Origin: Moraxella bovoculi 237
Lineage (GTDB): Bacteria; Pseudomonadota; Gammaproteobacteria; Pseudomonadales; Moraxellaceae
Length of the DNA stretch: 64,000 nt
Direction: 5' to 3'
NCBI RefSeq assembly: GCF_000696305.2
Contig: NZ_AOMT01000005.1
Span: forward strand, 310,001 to 374,000
Part shown: one piece after another, positions 9,010-16,622 of the stretch
Layout of the letters: each line of letters opens with the position of its first letter
Position numbering within the stretch: position 1 is the first letter of the stretch
Translations under genes and position numbers: made by a program
Notes under the pieces: generated by a model
What the model was told of the DNA's origin: nothing
What the model saw: the letters and a program-made list of their open reading frames with translations, nothing else
Database searches by the model: none

Positions 9010-9624
9010 TTACCAAGTTGGAATGTCTTGTTCGCCCAGCCAACTTGGGCGTACCCATTTGGGCGCATCTTTAAATTCAAAGTTTGCCATTTGCTTTAAT
9101 AATTCTGCAGGATCATCAGATACACAGATCAGATCCATGTTCGACTGCGGCATGAAGCCTTCATCTGCGCATCGCTGCAGTGTCTCTAAGAACGGTGTAA
9201 AAAATCCTTTGGTGTTAAGAATGCCGATTGGTTTGGCGTGCTGACGTAGCTGTAGCAATGACAGCACTTCATAAAGCTCCTCCAAGGTGCCAATACCACC
9301 TGCCATGGCGATGAATCCATCAGCAAGCTCAATCATCTTGTATTTTCTGGTTGCCATGTCAGGTGTCTCGATTAATTGGGTTAATCCTAGATGAGCAACT
9401 TCTTTTTGCTTTAAGAATGTAGGAATCACGCCCGTCACTGTTCCGCCATGCGCTAGGGTAGCATCTGCAATGGTGCCCATCAGACCTACTTTACCACCGC
9501 CGTAGATGAGGTGCATGCCTTGGAAGGCCAGAGTTTTGCCCATCTGCTTGGCCGCTTCGTAATAATCGGGTGTCGTCCCGAAGTTTGAACCGCAGTAGAT
9601 GGCGATGTTTTTTAGAGTGTTCAT
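9010..9624 (-). CDS. LOG-family protein (TIGR00730; nucleotide 5'-monophosphate phosphoribohydrolase-like)
   Basis: 204-residue Rossmann-like protein of the lysine decarboxylase-like/LOG family, which in characterised members removes ribose phosphate from cytokinin or other nucleotide monophosphates; it is not a decarboxylase. It starts IAIYCGSNFGTTPDY, has the YGGGKVGLMG loop, the TRKYKM motif, and AGGIGTLEE in place of the usual PGGxGTxxE, so the first Pro is Ala. A strong AGGAGG site precedes the ATG. It lies 32 bases after the EamA transporter gene on the same strand, so the two are probably co-transcribed; a functional link is unproven. Confidence 0.88.
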   Translation of the reverse strand: MNTLKNIAIYCGSNFGTTPDYYEAAKQMGKTLAFQGMHLIYGGGKVGLMGTIADATLAHGGTVTGVIPTFLKQKEVAHLGLTQLIETPDMATRKYKMIELADGFIAMAGGIGTLEELYEVLSLLQLRQHAKPIGILNTKGFFTPFLETLQRCADEGFMPQSNMDLICVSDDPAELLKQMANFEFKDAPKWVRPSWLGEQDIPTW

Positions 9625-9656
9625 ATAGCCTCCTATGATTAAGATGGTTTTTTAAA

Positions 9657-10559
9657 TTAAGAACGATTGAGCCAGCGCCACGGCTGTACCGTGCCAAGCC
9701 CCATGCCAATGAGACCGAGCACCATGACCGTGCTAAGTGGTTCACCCAGCAGTGGTACAGCGAGCAGGGCAGACATAAAGGGCGCAAGTGACGATAGCCC
9801 GCCCGCCTGAAAAGCACCCAATCGCGCGACCGCCATGGCATAAGTAACTGTGGCAACAATCATCACCAGTACGCTATGAAAGATGCCTTGTATGCCTAGG
9901 TGAATGATGCTTGCGTTCGGCGAAGAAAATCCAATAAAAAATGCATAGATCGGCAAATAAATAATCGCCGACCAAAAGACCGTACTACACATCGCTTGCC
10001 ATGGAGTTAGTTGCCATTCTCTAAGTAGGACGCTAAAGCCCGCCCAGCAAAAAGCACAAGCCACAAAAATCGCATCACCGGTATTGAAGTGATACGCGCC
10101 TGTCATGATCATTGTCGTCATCGCCAATAAAGTCATGATGATGATACCAAGTGCGATTTTGGTGTTGTGATCCGGCTTAACCCGAAAGAATGCCCACAGT
10201 AGCAGCGCAGTCGCCACAGGAATCATACCATTTAAGAATACAGCACCGTGAACCACAGGCGCAAGAGCAAAGGCGGTATAAACCAGACAGCTATACCCAG
10301 CACCACCCATTAGCGCTAGGACAACAGATCGTCTCGACCATAGGAATTGCCAGTCTTTTTGATGGTGGATGACCGGCAGTAGAATCAATGCAGAAAAGGC
10401 AAAGCGCATGGCGATCACATCCCAAGGCGAGATTTGCCATGCCACGGTGACTCGTGATAGCAGGCTAAAACTTCCCCATACACACATGGTAAGTAGCACC
10501 AGAAGATAGCCTTGGGTTCTTTGTGATAATTGGTTAAATGAATGGCTTGGGCGAAGCAT
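9657..10559 (-). CDS. DMT/EamA-family permease
   Basis: 300-residue integral membrane protein with about ten hydrophobic segments arranged as two EamA repeats (first beginning near LLVLLTMCVWGSFSLLSRV, second near GDAIFVACAFCWAGFSVLLRE). EamA proteins export small metabolites such as amino acids or pyrimidines, or act as drug exporters; the substrate here is unknown. The late motif ALLAVPLLGEPLSTVMVLGLIGMGLG is typical of the second repeat. It is transcribed into the LOG-family gene and separated from secF by a terminator. Confidence 0.85.
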   Translation of the reverse strand: MLRPSHSFNQLSQRTQGYLLVLLTMCVWGSFSLLSRVTVAWQISPWDVIAMRFAFSALILLPVIHHQKDWQFLWSRRSVVLALMGGAGYSCLVYTAFALAPVVHGAVFLNGMIPVATALLLWAFFRVKPDHNTKIALGIIIMTLLAMTTMIMTGAYHFNTGDAIFVACAFCWAGFSVLLREWQLTPWQAMCSTVFWSAIIYLPIYAFFIGFSSPNASIIHLGIQGIFHSVLVMIVATVTYAMAVARLGAFQAGGLSSLAPFMSALLAVPLLGEPLSTVMVLGLIGMGLGTVQPWRWLNRS

Positions 10560-10615
10560 GATTGTATTAATTTGAATTTTTATTATTTGTTTAAAGTATT
10601 ATACGCCAAAAAGAC

Positions 10616-10644
10616 AAATCCCCAAATATGGCATTTGGGGATTT
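10616..10644. terminator. Terminator after secF
   Basis: A perfect 12-base stem (10616-10627 with 10633-10644, core TCCCCAAAT) with a 5-base loop is followed, on the minus strand, by a T-rich run. It ends the yajC-secDF transcript. Confidence 0.8.
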
Positions 10645-10648
10645 TTGA

Positions 10649-11794
10649 TTAGTCTTTGGCATTTTGAAGTTCGGGATCGGCGAATACCACCACCTCTTCT
10701 TCAAATTCAGGCTTAACCTGTACGACAAAGTCCTCTCGAGACAAACCCATGCGCAGCGGGATTGAGCTGGCAACATAGATCGAAGAGTAAGTACCTGCAA
10801 TCGTACCGACAAACTGAGCCAGTGCAAACCAGAACAGACCATCACCACCCAAGAATAAGAGCGCAAGCACCACCACGAAAACGGTTCCTGTGGTCATGAA
10901 AGTACGTCTTAGTGTTTCGGTCAGTGACAGGTCAACTACTTGATAAGGCGTCAAACCACGAACACGGCGGAAATTCTCGCGAATGCGGTCATAGACAACG
11001 ATCGTGTCGTTCACCGAATAACCAATCAACGCAAGAACGGCCGCTAGCACGGTCAAGTCAAATGGCCAACCAAAAATAGCAAACAAGCCACACACCACGA
11101 TCACGTCATGAAACAGTGCCAGTACCGCACCCAAAGCCAGCTTAAACTGGAATCGGAGCGATACATAGACCATCATGAGCAACAGCGCCAAACCGATGGC
11201 AAGTAATGAATTTAGATAAATTTCATTACCTACCTGACTGCCAATGATGTTAATGTTCTCAACACTGGCAGGATTTGATGGTAAGTTTAATGCTGAGGTT
11301 AGCGCTTGGCTAAGACCTTCAGGGTCTTGGGTATCCTGAGGTGGTAGGCGAACCAATAGTTCACTACGCGTACCTAGATACTGTACAACAGCATCATTAA
11401 AGCCTTGCTGCGATAATGCACTGGCAACTTGTGCCTGCTCAACAGGCTGACCATAAGAGACGTCAGCCGACACACCACCGGTAAAATCAAGACCAAGGTT
11501 TAATCCCTTAACTGCGATGGCGACCACACTTGCAATCACCAGTAGCGCTGATAGGATAACCATCGGGATCTCAAGCTTCATGAATGGCAGGATGCGACGG
11601 TTGCCAATCAGCTTGGCGCCACCTGCTTTTTCAGCGGCTTCATCAACAGCGATGATGTCTTGATTGGCAAGCGCTTCTTCGTTCGCACGAGCATTACTGC
11701 CTTTACCATCGCGGCGTGGACCACGGCGACGACGCGCCTCTTTAGCATTTAGTTCGTCGTGGTTATCGATTGGATTATTATCATTTGTCATCAT
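10649..11794 (-). CDS. secF: Protein translocase subunit SecF
   Basis: 381-residue RND-superfamily accessory protein of the Sec translocon; with SecD it uses the proton gradient to help preproteins leave on the periplasmic side. The LNLGLDFTGG motif after TM1, the periplasmic P4 domain, and a C-terminal block of five TM segments (ALFHDVIVVCGLFAIFGWPFDL, LIGYSVNDTIVVYDRIRENFR) are intact. Compared with E. coli SecF (323 aa) there is an N-terminal cytoplasmic extension of roughly 60 residues containing an Arg cluster (EARRRRGPRRDGKG). AGGAG precedes two ATG codons at 11794 and 11791. It follows secD by 6 bases. Confidence 0.96.
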   Translation of the reverse strand: MMTNDNNPIDNHDELNAKEARRRRGPRRDGKGSNARANEEALANQDIIAVDEAAEKAGGAKLIGNRRILPFMKLEIPMVILSALLVIASVVAIAVKGLNLGLDFTGGVSADVSYGQPVEQAQVASALSQQGFNDAVVQYLGTRSELLVRLPPQDTQDPEGLSQALTSALNLPSNPASVENINIIGSQVGNEIYLNSLLAIGLALLLMMVYVSLRFQFKLALGAVLALFHDVIVVCGLFAIFGWPFDLTVLAAVLALIGYSVNDTIVVYDRIRENFRRVRGLTPYQVVDLSLTETLRRTFMTTGTVFVVVLALLFLGGDGLFWFALAQFVGTIAGTYSSIYVASSIPLRMGLSREDFVVQVKPEFEEEVVVFADPELQNAKD

Positions 11795-11800
11795 ATACTC

Positions 11801-13678
11801 CTAACCGATGCTGATTTTTGTCAAGTTTTTACGATAGCCATACCAAATCTGCATGAGTGCACGCGTCACGATGATGGCGGTAAATAAAGACGTGATGATA
11901 CCAATGGCAAGCGTAATCGCAAAGCCTTTGACAGGGCCTGTACCAACCGCGAACAAGATAAACGCTACCAATAGCGTGGTCATGTTACCATCTAAAATGG
12001 AGCTAAACGCACGGTCAAAACCTGCCACGATGGCTGATTTGGCTCTGGCGCCTGCGTCAATCTCTTCACGAATACGCTCAAAGATAAGTACGTTAGCATC
12101 GACCGCCATACCCATGGTCAATACGACACCGGCAATACCTGGCAGTGTCAAAGACGAGCCAATGATTGACATGATGGCAGCCAGCATGACAATGTTAAAG
12201 GCAAGCGCAATACTGGCAATCACACCACAAGCGCGATAGAAGACGATCATCCACAAGAAGACGAGTAGATAGCCGATTTTTGAGGCGAATAGACCCTTAT
12301 CGATGTTGTCTTGACCCAATGATGGGCCGATGGTACGCTCTTCAACGAAATACATTGGTGCAGCCAGTGCGCCAGAACGAAGCAGTAGGGCAAGCTCATC
12401 AGCCTCGGCAGTAGAGTCCAGACCGGTAATCACAAAAGATGAACCTAGTACAGCATTAATCGTCGCACGGTTAATGACACGTGTCTCAGAATATGGCGTA
12501 CGAACTTCTGTCGTCTCTCCAGTCTGAGGGTCGGTCTCGTAGCTTACGCGCTGTTTGTTTTCAATGAATAGCACCGCCATTTGTTTGCCTACAGCAGGAG
12601 CTGTAGCGTTTTGCATCAGCCTACCACCTTGAGTGTCAAGGTTGATCGATACTTGTGGGCGGCCATTTTCATCCAGACCTGCTTGAGCGCCTTGAACTTT
12701 TTCACCAGTAACGATGGGCTGGCGATTCAAAAGTATAGGCGGGCCATTTAAGTCACCAAAAGGATAAGCTTCGGTGCCAGCAGGCGCAATGCCACCGGTA
12801 AAGCTATCAGTGTCATCGCTCACCATGCGAAATTCTAGGTTTGCCGTGCGACCAAGTACACGCTTAGCTTCAGCGGTGTCTTGTACACCAGGCAGCTCAA
12901 CGACGATGCGGTTAGCGCCTTGTGATTGAACCAAAGCTTCAGCGACACCAAGCTCGTTGATACGGTTACGCAGGGTCGTTAAGTTCTGACCCACTGCATA
13001 TTCATTAATCTCATTAAGACGAGCTTCGGTGTAGCTTAGTTGTAGTGCTGCGCCTTCGGTATCAGCCAAAGGACGCAATGTGAATTCGTTTGCCATCTGG
13101 GCTTGTAAGATGCTCTGTGCGCGATCACGAATGTCATTGCCATTGAACACAAGCATCATACCATCTTCGGTAGTACGTAGGCTTTTGATGGCGATCTTGT
13201 CGGCGCGTAGGGCGCGTCTTGCGTCTTGGCTTGCGGTTGCTAGGCGTTGCTCTAGGGCTTTTGCCATGTCCACTTCAAGCACGAAGCGCACACCACCACG
13301 CAAGTCTAGACCTAGCTTCATCGGTTTTGCGCCGATGTTACGCAGCCATTCTGGGGTGGTTTGGGCAAGGTTTAGAGCGACGACGTAGTTCTCACCCAAT
13401 TCACGGCGCAGAACTTCTTGAGCTTTTAATTGATCTTCGGCGGTTGATAGACGCACCAAAGCGCTATTATTACTAAAGCTGCCGCCATGATGGCTAAGTC
13501 CTGCTTTATCGAGCAGTCCTTGAGATTCGTTTACAACATCTTCTGTTAATTGCACGCCAGCCGATGCACCAGTAATCTGTACCGCAGGCTCATCAGGGTA
13601 TAAATTAGGCAGGGCATACAAGCCAGAAATGACGAGCACTACAGCGATAAGTATGTATTTCCAAGCAGGGTAATGCAT
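11801..13678 (-). CDS. secD: Protein translocase subunit SecD
   Basis: 625-residue SecD (E. coli 615). It opens MHYPAWKYILIAVVLVISGLYALPNLYPDEPA, the expected TM1 and start of the periplasmic region. GLDLRGGVRFVLEVDM is the conserved D1 motif, and VVELPGVQDTAEAKRVLGRTANLEF marks the P1 base. TM2-6 include GMAVDANVLIFERIREE, which holds the conserved charged residue for proton movement. It lies 93 bases downstream of yajC and 6 bases before secF, the standard gene order. No strong Shine-Dalgarno is visible before its ATG. Confidence 0.97.
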   Translation of the reverse strand: MHYPAWKYILIAVVLVISGLYALPNLYPDEPAVQITGASAGVQLTEDVVNESQGLLDKAGLSHHGGSFSNNSALVRLSTAEDQLKAQEVLRRELGENYVVALNLAQTTPEWLRNIGAKPMKLGLDLRGGVRFVLEVDMAKALEQRLATASQDARRALRADKIAIKSLRTTEDGMMLVFNGNDIRDRAQSILQAQMANEFTLRPLADTEGAALQLSYTEARLNEINEYAVGQNLTTLRNRINELGVAEALVQSQGANRIVVELPGVQDTAEAKRVLGRTANLEFRMVSDDTDSFTGGIAPAGTEAYPFGDLNGPPILLNRQPIVTGEKVQGAQAGLDENGRPQVSINLDTQGGRLMQNATAPAVGKQMAVLFIENKQRVSYETDPQTGETTEVRTPYSETRVINRATINAVLGSSFVITGLDSTAEADELALLLRSGALAAPMYFVEERTIGPSLGQDNIDKGLFASKIGYLLVFLWMIVFYRACGVIASIALAFNIVMLAAIMSIIGSSLTLPGIAGVVLTMGMAVDANVLIFERIREEIDAGARAKSAIVAGFDRAFSSILDGNMTTLLVAFILFAVGTGPVKGFAITLAIGIITSLFTAIIVTRALMQIWYGYRKNLTKISIG

Positions 13679-13771
13679 AGGTTTTTCTTATGGTTAAGGC
13701 GCAATTTAGCGTTGCGCAAAATTAAAACAATGAAAAAAAACAAAACCTGCCAAAGCAAGTCTTGTTGTTGC

Positions 13772-14101
13772 TTAGATATTGTCTATTGTACCAGCAGGTA
13801 GAACGCTGATGACGCTTGCACGTTGAACTTTAATAGAGTTGGTCGGGTTTAAAGCGATGACCGCATAATCACCCTCGATTTTGGTGATTTTACCCATAAG
13901 ACCCCCGGCAAATACCACTTCATTACCCGCTGCTAAGCTATCTACCATCGCGCGATGTTGTTTTCTTTGCTTTGATTGTGGGCGAATAATTAGGAAATAA
14001 AAAATCGCAAAAATAGCCACCATTGGCAGGATTTGCAATAGGGCGTTTGGTTGTGCTGGGGCAGCAGCTGCGTGTGCGCTGGTGATGAATAATTCCAACA
14101 T
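13772..14101 (-). CDS. yajC: Sec translocon accessory subunit YajC
   Basis: 109-residue single-pass membrane protein (E. coli 110 aa) that joins SecDF. The TM segment IFAIFYFLIIRPQSKQRKQH carries the diagnostic RPQxKxxK motif at its cytoplasmic end. The small SH3-like domain (GNEVVFAGGLMGKITKIEGDYAVIAL) follows. GGAG is well placed before the ATG. It is first in the yajC-secD-secF operon; tgt and queA, often upstream, are absent. Confidence 0.95.
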   Translation of the reverse strand: MLELFITSAHAAAAPAQPNALLQILPMVAIFAIFYFLIIRPQSKQRKQHRAMVDSLAAGNEVVFAGGLMGKITKIEGDYAVIALNPTNSIKVQRASVISVLPAGTIDNI

Positions 14102-14403
14102 ATTATAACTCCTTCAATAAAAAAATGAGTGAATAAAAGGCAAAAATAACGCATATCATATCACAAAAATACCTTATAAAACCATGTAATTTCACGGATA
14201 ATCTGAATGATAGCAGGTGATTTTTCTTAGAATCAGACCAAGCTTGCCAGAATGTGCGCCAAATCATTTCACGGCATTTAAATTTAAAAATAAGCAAGGT
14301 TTTGAATCTTTAAAGGATTTTTATAAAAATACCATATAACAATGCTTGCAGTTGTGGTGATTTTGGCTTAATATTACATTTCCATTTTTATTAATTTCCC
14401 TTT
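14102..14403. other. Divergent intergenic region yajC / CNNM-like gene
   Basis: The 302-base AT-rich spacer between divergently transcribed genes must hold the promoters of both. No convincing gene or hairpin was seen. A minus-strand ORF of 64 codons lacks a ribosome-binding site and protein-like features. Confidence 0.4.
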
Positions 14404-15585
14404 ATGCCCCGTCACCGATCGCGCTTTATCCCTTATTTTCTTATTTTTAGTCTTTGTTTGCCTTTGGCTGCCCATGCCAATCAAAGTGCACAAGTCGGCA
14501 CGACCAACATCATTTTGCTTGTGTTTTTTATTTCCTTATCTTTGGTCGCATCATTTATTTGTTCAATTTCAGAAGCCACGCTTTTGACGATGACGCCATC
14601 TTATGTTGATACTCTTCGAGAAGAAGATCCAAAAGCTGCAGCGCTCTTGGAGGATGTTAAGGTCAATAACATCGAGAAATCCATCTCATCTATCCTTACA
14701 TTAAATACCATCGCGCATACTTTGGGTTCGCTTGGTGCTGGTGCGCAGGCGACGATCGTCTTTGGCGATGTGTGGTTTGGTGTGTTTAGTGCGGTGATGA
14801 CGATTGCGATTTTGATCGGTACAGAGATTATCCCAAAGACGCTAGGCACGACTTACTGGCGACGTTTTGCCATTCCGGTGGCGTATTATGTGCGCGCGAT
14901 TAATTTTGTATTAATGCCGATCGTGTGGTTCGCAGAGAAAATCTCTAGGTTGGTGACGCGTGGTAATACAGAATCGACTTTTAGCCGTCATGAGTTCATC
15001 GCGCTTGCCAATCAGGGTGAGAGCTTGGGGCAAATGAGTGAGCTTGAGACGCGTATTATTAAGAACTCTTTGGCGCTTAGCATGATTAATGTCGAAGACA
15101 TCGTGACGCCACGTTCTGTGATCGTGGCATTCGATGAGACGATGACGGTCGGTGATATTTTTGCCAATCATCCTAAGCTACCGTTTTCTCGTTTTCCGAT
15201 TTTTAGTGAAGATTTGGACGATACTACAGGTTTTATTCTAAAGTCTGACCTGCTCATCGCCAAGGCCAACCAAGAAAATCACACGCCGATCAAGCATTTC
15301 AAGCGTGATATTAATTTTGTGTTTGCTAAAATGAAGCTGTTCGATCTGCTTGATCTTATGCTAAAAGAACGTGTTCATATCGCGTTGGCTGTGGGTGAAT
15401 TTGGCGAGGTCAAAGGTCTGGTAAGCCTCGAAGATGTGCTAGAGACGCTATTGGGTCTTGAGATTGTTGATGAATTCGACCGCGTGGATGACATGCAGGC
15501 ATTGGCACGTCAATTAATGGATCGCCGCATGAATCGCATCGGGGCCAAGCTTGAAGAAGTTGAACCATTGGATGATGATAAATAG
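14404..15585 (+). CDS. CNNM/CorC-family membrane protein (DUF21 plus CBS pair)
   Basis: 393-residue protein with an N-terminal hydrophobic segment or signal (IPYFLIFSLCLPLAAHA), a DUF21 transmembrane domain (about residues 30-190, with SLVASFICSISEATLL and the GTEIIPKTLG motif) and a cytoplasmic CBS-domain pair (about 210-345, from EDIVTPRSVIV through VKGLVSLEDVLETLLGLEIVDE). The family (CNNM, CorC/HlyC, YfjD) is implicated in magnesium and cobalt efflux or homeostasis. The usual C-terminal CorC_HlyC transporter-associated domain is missing, as in short members. The ribosome-binding site is weak. Confidence 0.85.
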   Translation: MPRHRSRFIPYFLIFSLCLPLAAHANQSAQVGTTNIILLVFFISLSLVASFICSISEATLLTMTPSYVDTLREEDPKAAALLEDVKVNNIEKSISSILTLNTIAHTLGSLGAGAQATIVFGDVWFGVFSAVMTIAILIGTEIIPKTLGTTYWRRFAIPVAYYVRAINFVLMPIVWFAEKISRLVTRGNTESTFSRHEFIALANQGESLGQMSELETRIIKNSLALSMINVEDIVTPRSVIVAFDETMTVGDIFANHPKLPFSRFPIFSEDLDDTTGFILKSDLLIAKANQENHTPIKHFKRDINFVFAKMKLFDLLDLMLKERVHIALAVGEFGEVKGLVSLEDVLETLLGLEIVDEFDRVDDMQALARQLMDRRMNRIGAKLEEVEPLDDDK

Positions 15586-15715
15586 AGCAGCACACATTAA
15601 GCTCTTAAAAATGCAACAAGTTGTTACAATTAGCCATGATTGATTAAAGGTAATTTGCTATCTTTACCTTATCTCGTCACACCGACGATAATAATTCATC
15701 TACATGAGGTGCAAC

Positions 15716-16276
15716 ATGAGCATCAAGAACGATAAAAAAACTTACCTAAAAACAGGCATGAAAATCGGCGCATTCGCCACTGCGATTGCGGCGGTGACGA
15801 AACTACCCATGAATGAAGTTAGCCGTTCTATGGGACTTGGCTTGATGGCAGCATTGGGTGCAGCGACATTAATCAGTGCGCCAGCCCATGCGATCAGCGA
15901 ATCATCTGTTCAAGCTTATGCTGCTGCCATGAATCAAGCAGCCAATAGCCAAAACATCGGGCAAATCTCACGCCTTATCTCTGATGAAGTCATTATCTCT
16001 TTGACTCGTAACGGCAAAACTGCCAACTTAGATAAGAATGGCTATCTACAGCTCCTCCAAAAAAGCTGGGCAAAATCAAACAATTACCGCTATAACATCG
16101 GCATCAGTGATGTGGTGATCACAGGTAACCAAGCCCGAGCTCAGGTAGTGACCACAGAGACGTGGACAGAAAATGGCAAGCCTGTTAAGCTTATCACGAC
16201 ATCGAGAGCGACACTGTCAGAATCTGGTTCTAATGCGGTGCTAATACGTTCGGTATCTCAGATAACGATTAACTGA
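15716..16276 (+). CDS. Exported NTF2-like (SnoaL-fold) protein, function unknown
   Basis: 186-residue protein. The ATG at 15716 follows GAGGT at 15706-15710 and is preferred to the ATG at 15704, which overlaps that site. The leader is unusually long: two hydrophobic stretches (MKIGAFATAIAAVTK and LGLMAALGAATLISA) precede a likely signal peptidase site after APAHA at about residue 59. The mature part (SESSVQAYAAAMNQAANSQ, then RYNIGISDVVITGNQARAQV, TTSRATLSESG) has the helix-then-sheet pattern of NTF2-like domains (DUF4440-type). It is predicted periplasmic. It stands alone between a terminator-like hairpin downstream and the CNNM gene upstream. Confidence 0.65.
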   Translation: MSIKNDKKTYLKTGMKIGAFATAIAAVTKLPMNEVSRSMGLGLMAALGAATLISAPAHAISESSVQAYAAAMNQAANSQNIGQISRLISDEVIISLTRNGKTANLDKNGYLQLLQKSWAKSNNYRYNIGISDVVITGNQARAQVVTTETWTENGKPVKLITTSRATLSESGSNAVLIRSVSQITIN

Positions 16277-16622
16277 TTTTTGGTGTTGTGAGTTGATGAT
16301 GCTACTGCTCAAAATATAGTTATTTTTTCAGATACTTTACCGTCAGTGGTGTTTTGTAAAATAAGCACGGCTGACGGTATTTTTATGGTAAATTTTTGAT
16401 TTGATGGTTGATAATGCACAAAAAATCAGGCATTATTAAGCAGTTATTTTCACATTGTAAGGTTTGATGTTTGCTTGGGTTGTACTAAGTGATAATCTAC
16501 CGATGTTTATATCGCCTGAGTGCTGATTTATGTTATGCTTGGGTGGATAAATTATTTGTAAAATATGGAATTTTATTCATTATTTTTTTATTTTATGTTT
16601 TGGTAATTAAGGCTTATCCCAT
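16277..16622. other. Intergenic region before mltD
   Basis: 346 AT-rich bases hold a possible terminator at 16338-16384 and then presumably the mltD promoter and leader. A 69-codon ORF starting at 16489 overlaps the mltD start in another frame and looks non-coding. Confidence 0.4.
16338..16384 (+). terminator. Possible terminator after the NTF2-like gene
   Basis: A perfect 9-base stem (TACCGTCAG at 16338-16346 with CTGACGGTA at 16371-16379) is followed by TTTTT, but the 24-base loop is long, so it is less certain than the others. Confidence 0.5.

Noticed and set aside
14103-14297. 64-codon minus-strand ORF before yajC
   Set aside because: Lies in the divergent promoter region, no ribosome-binding site, not protein-like.
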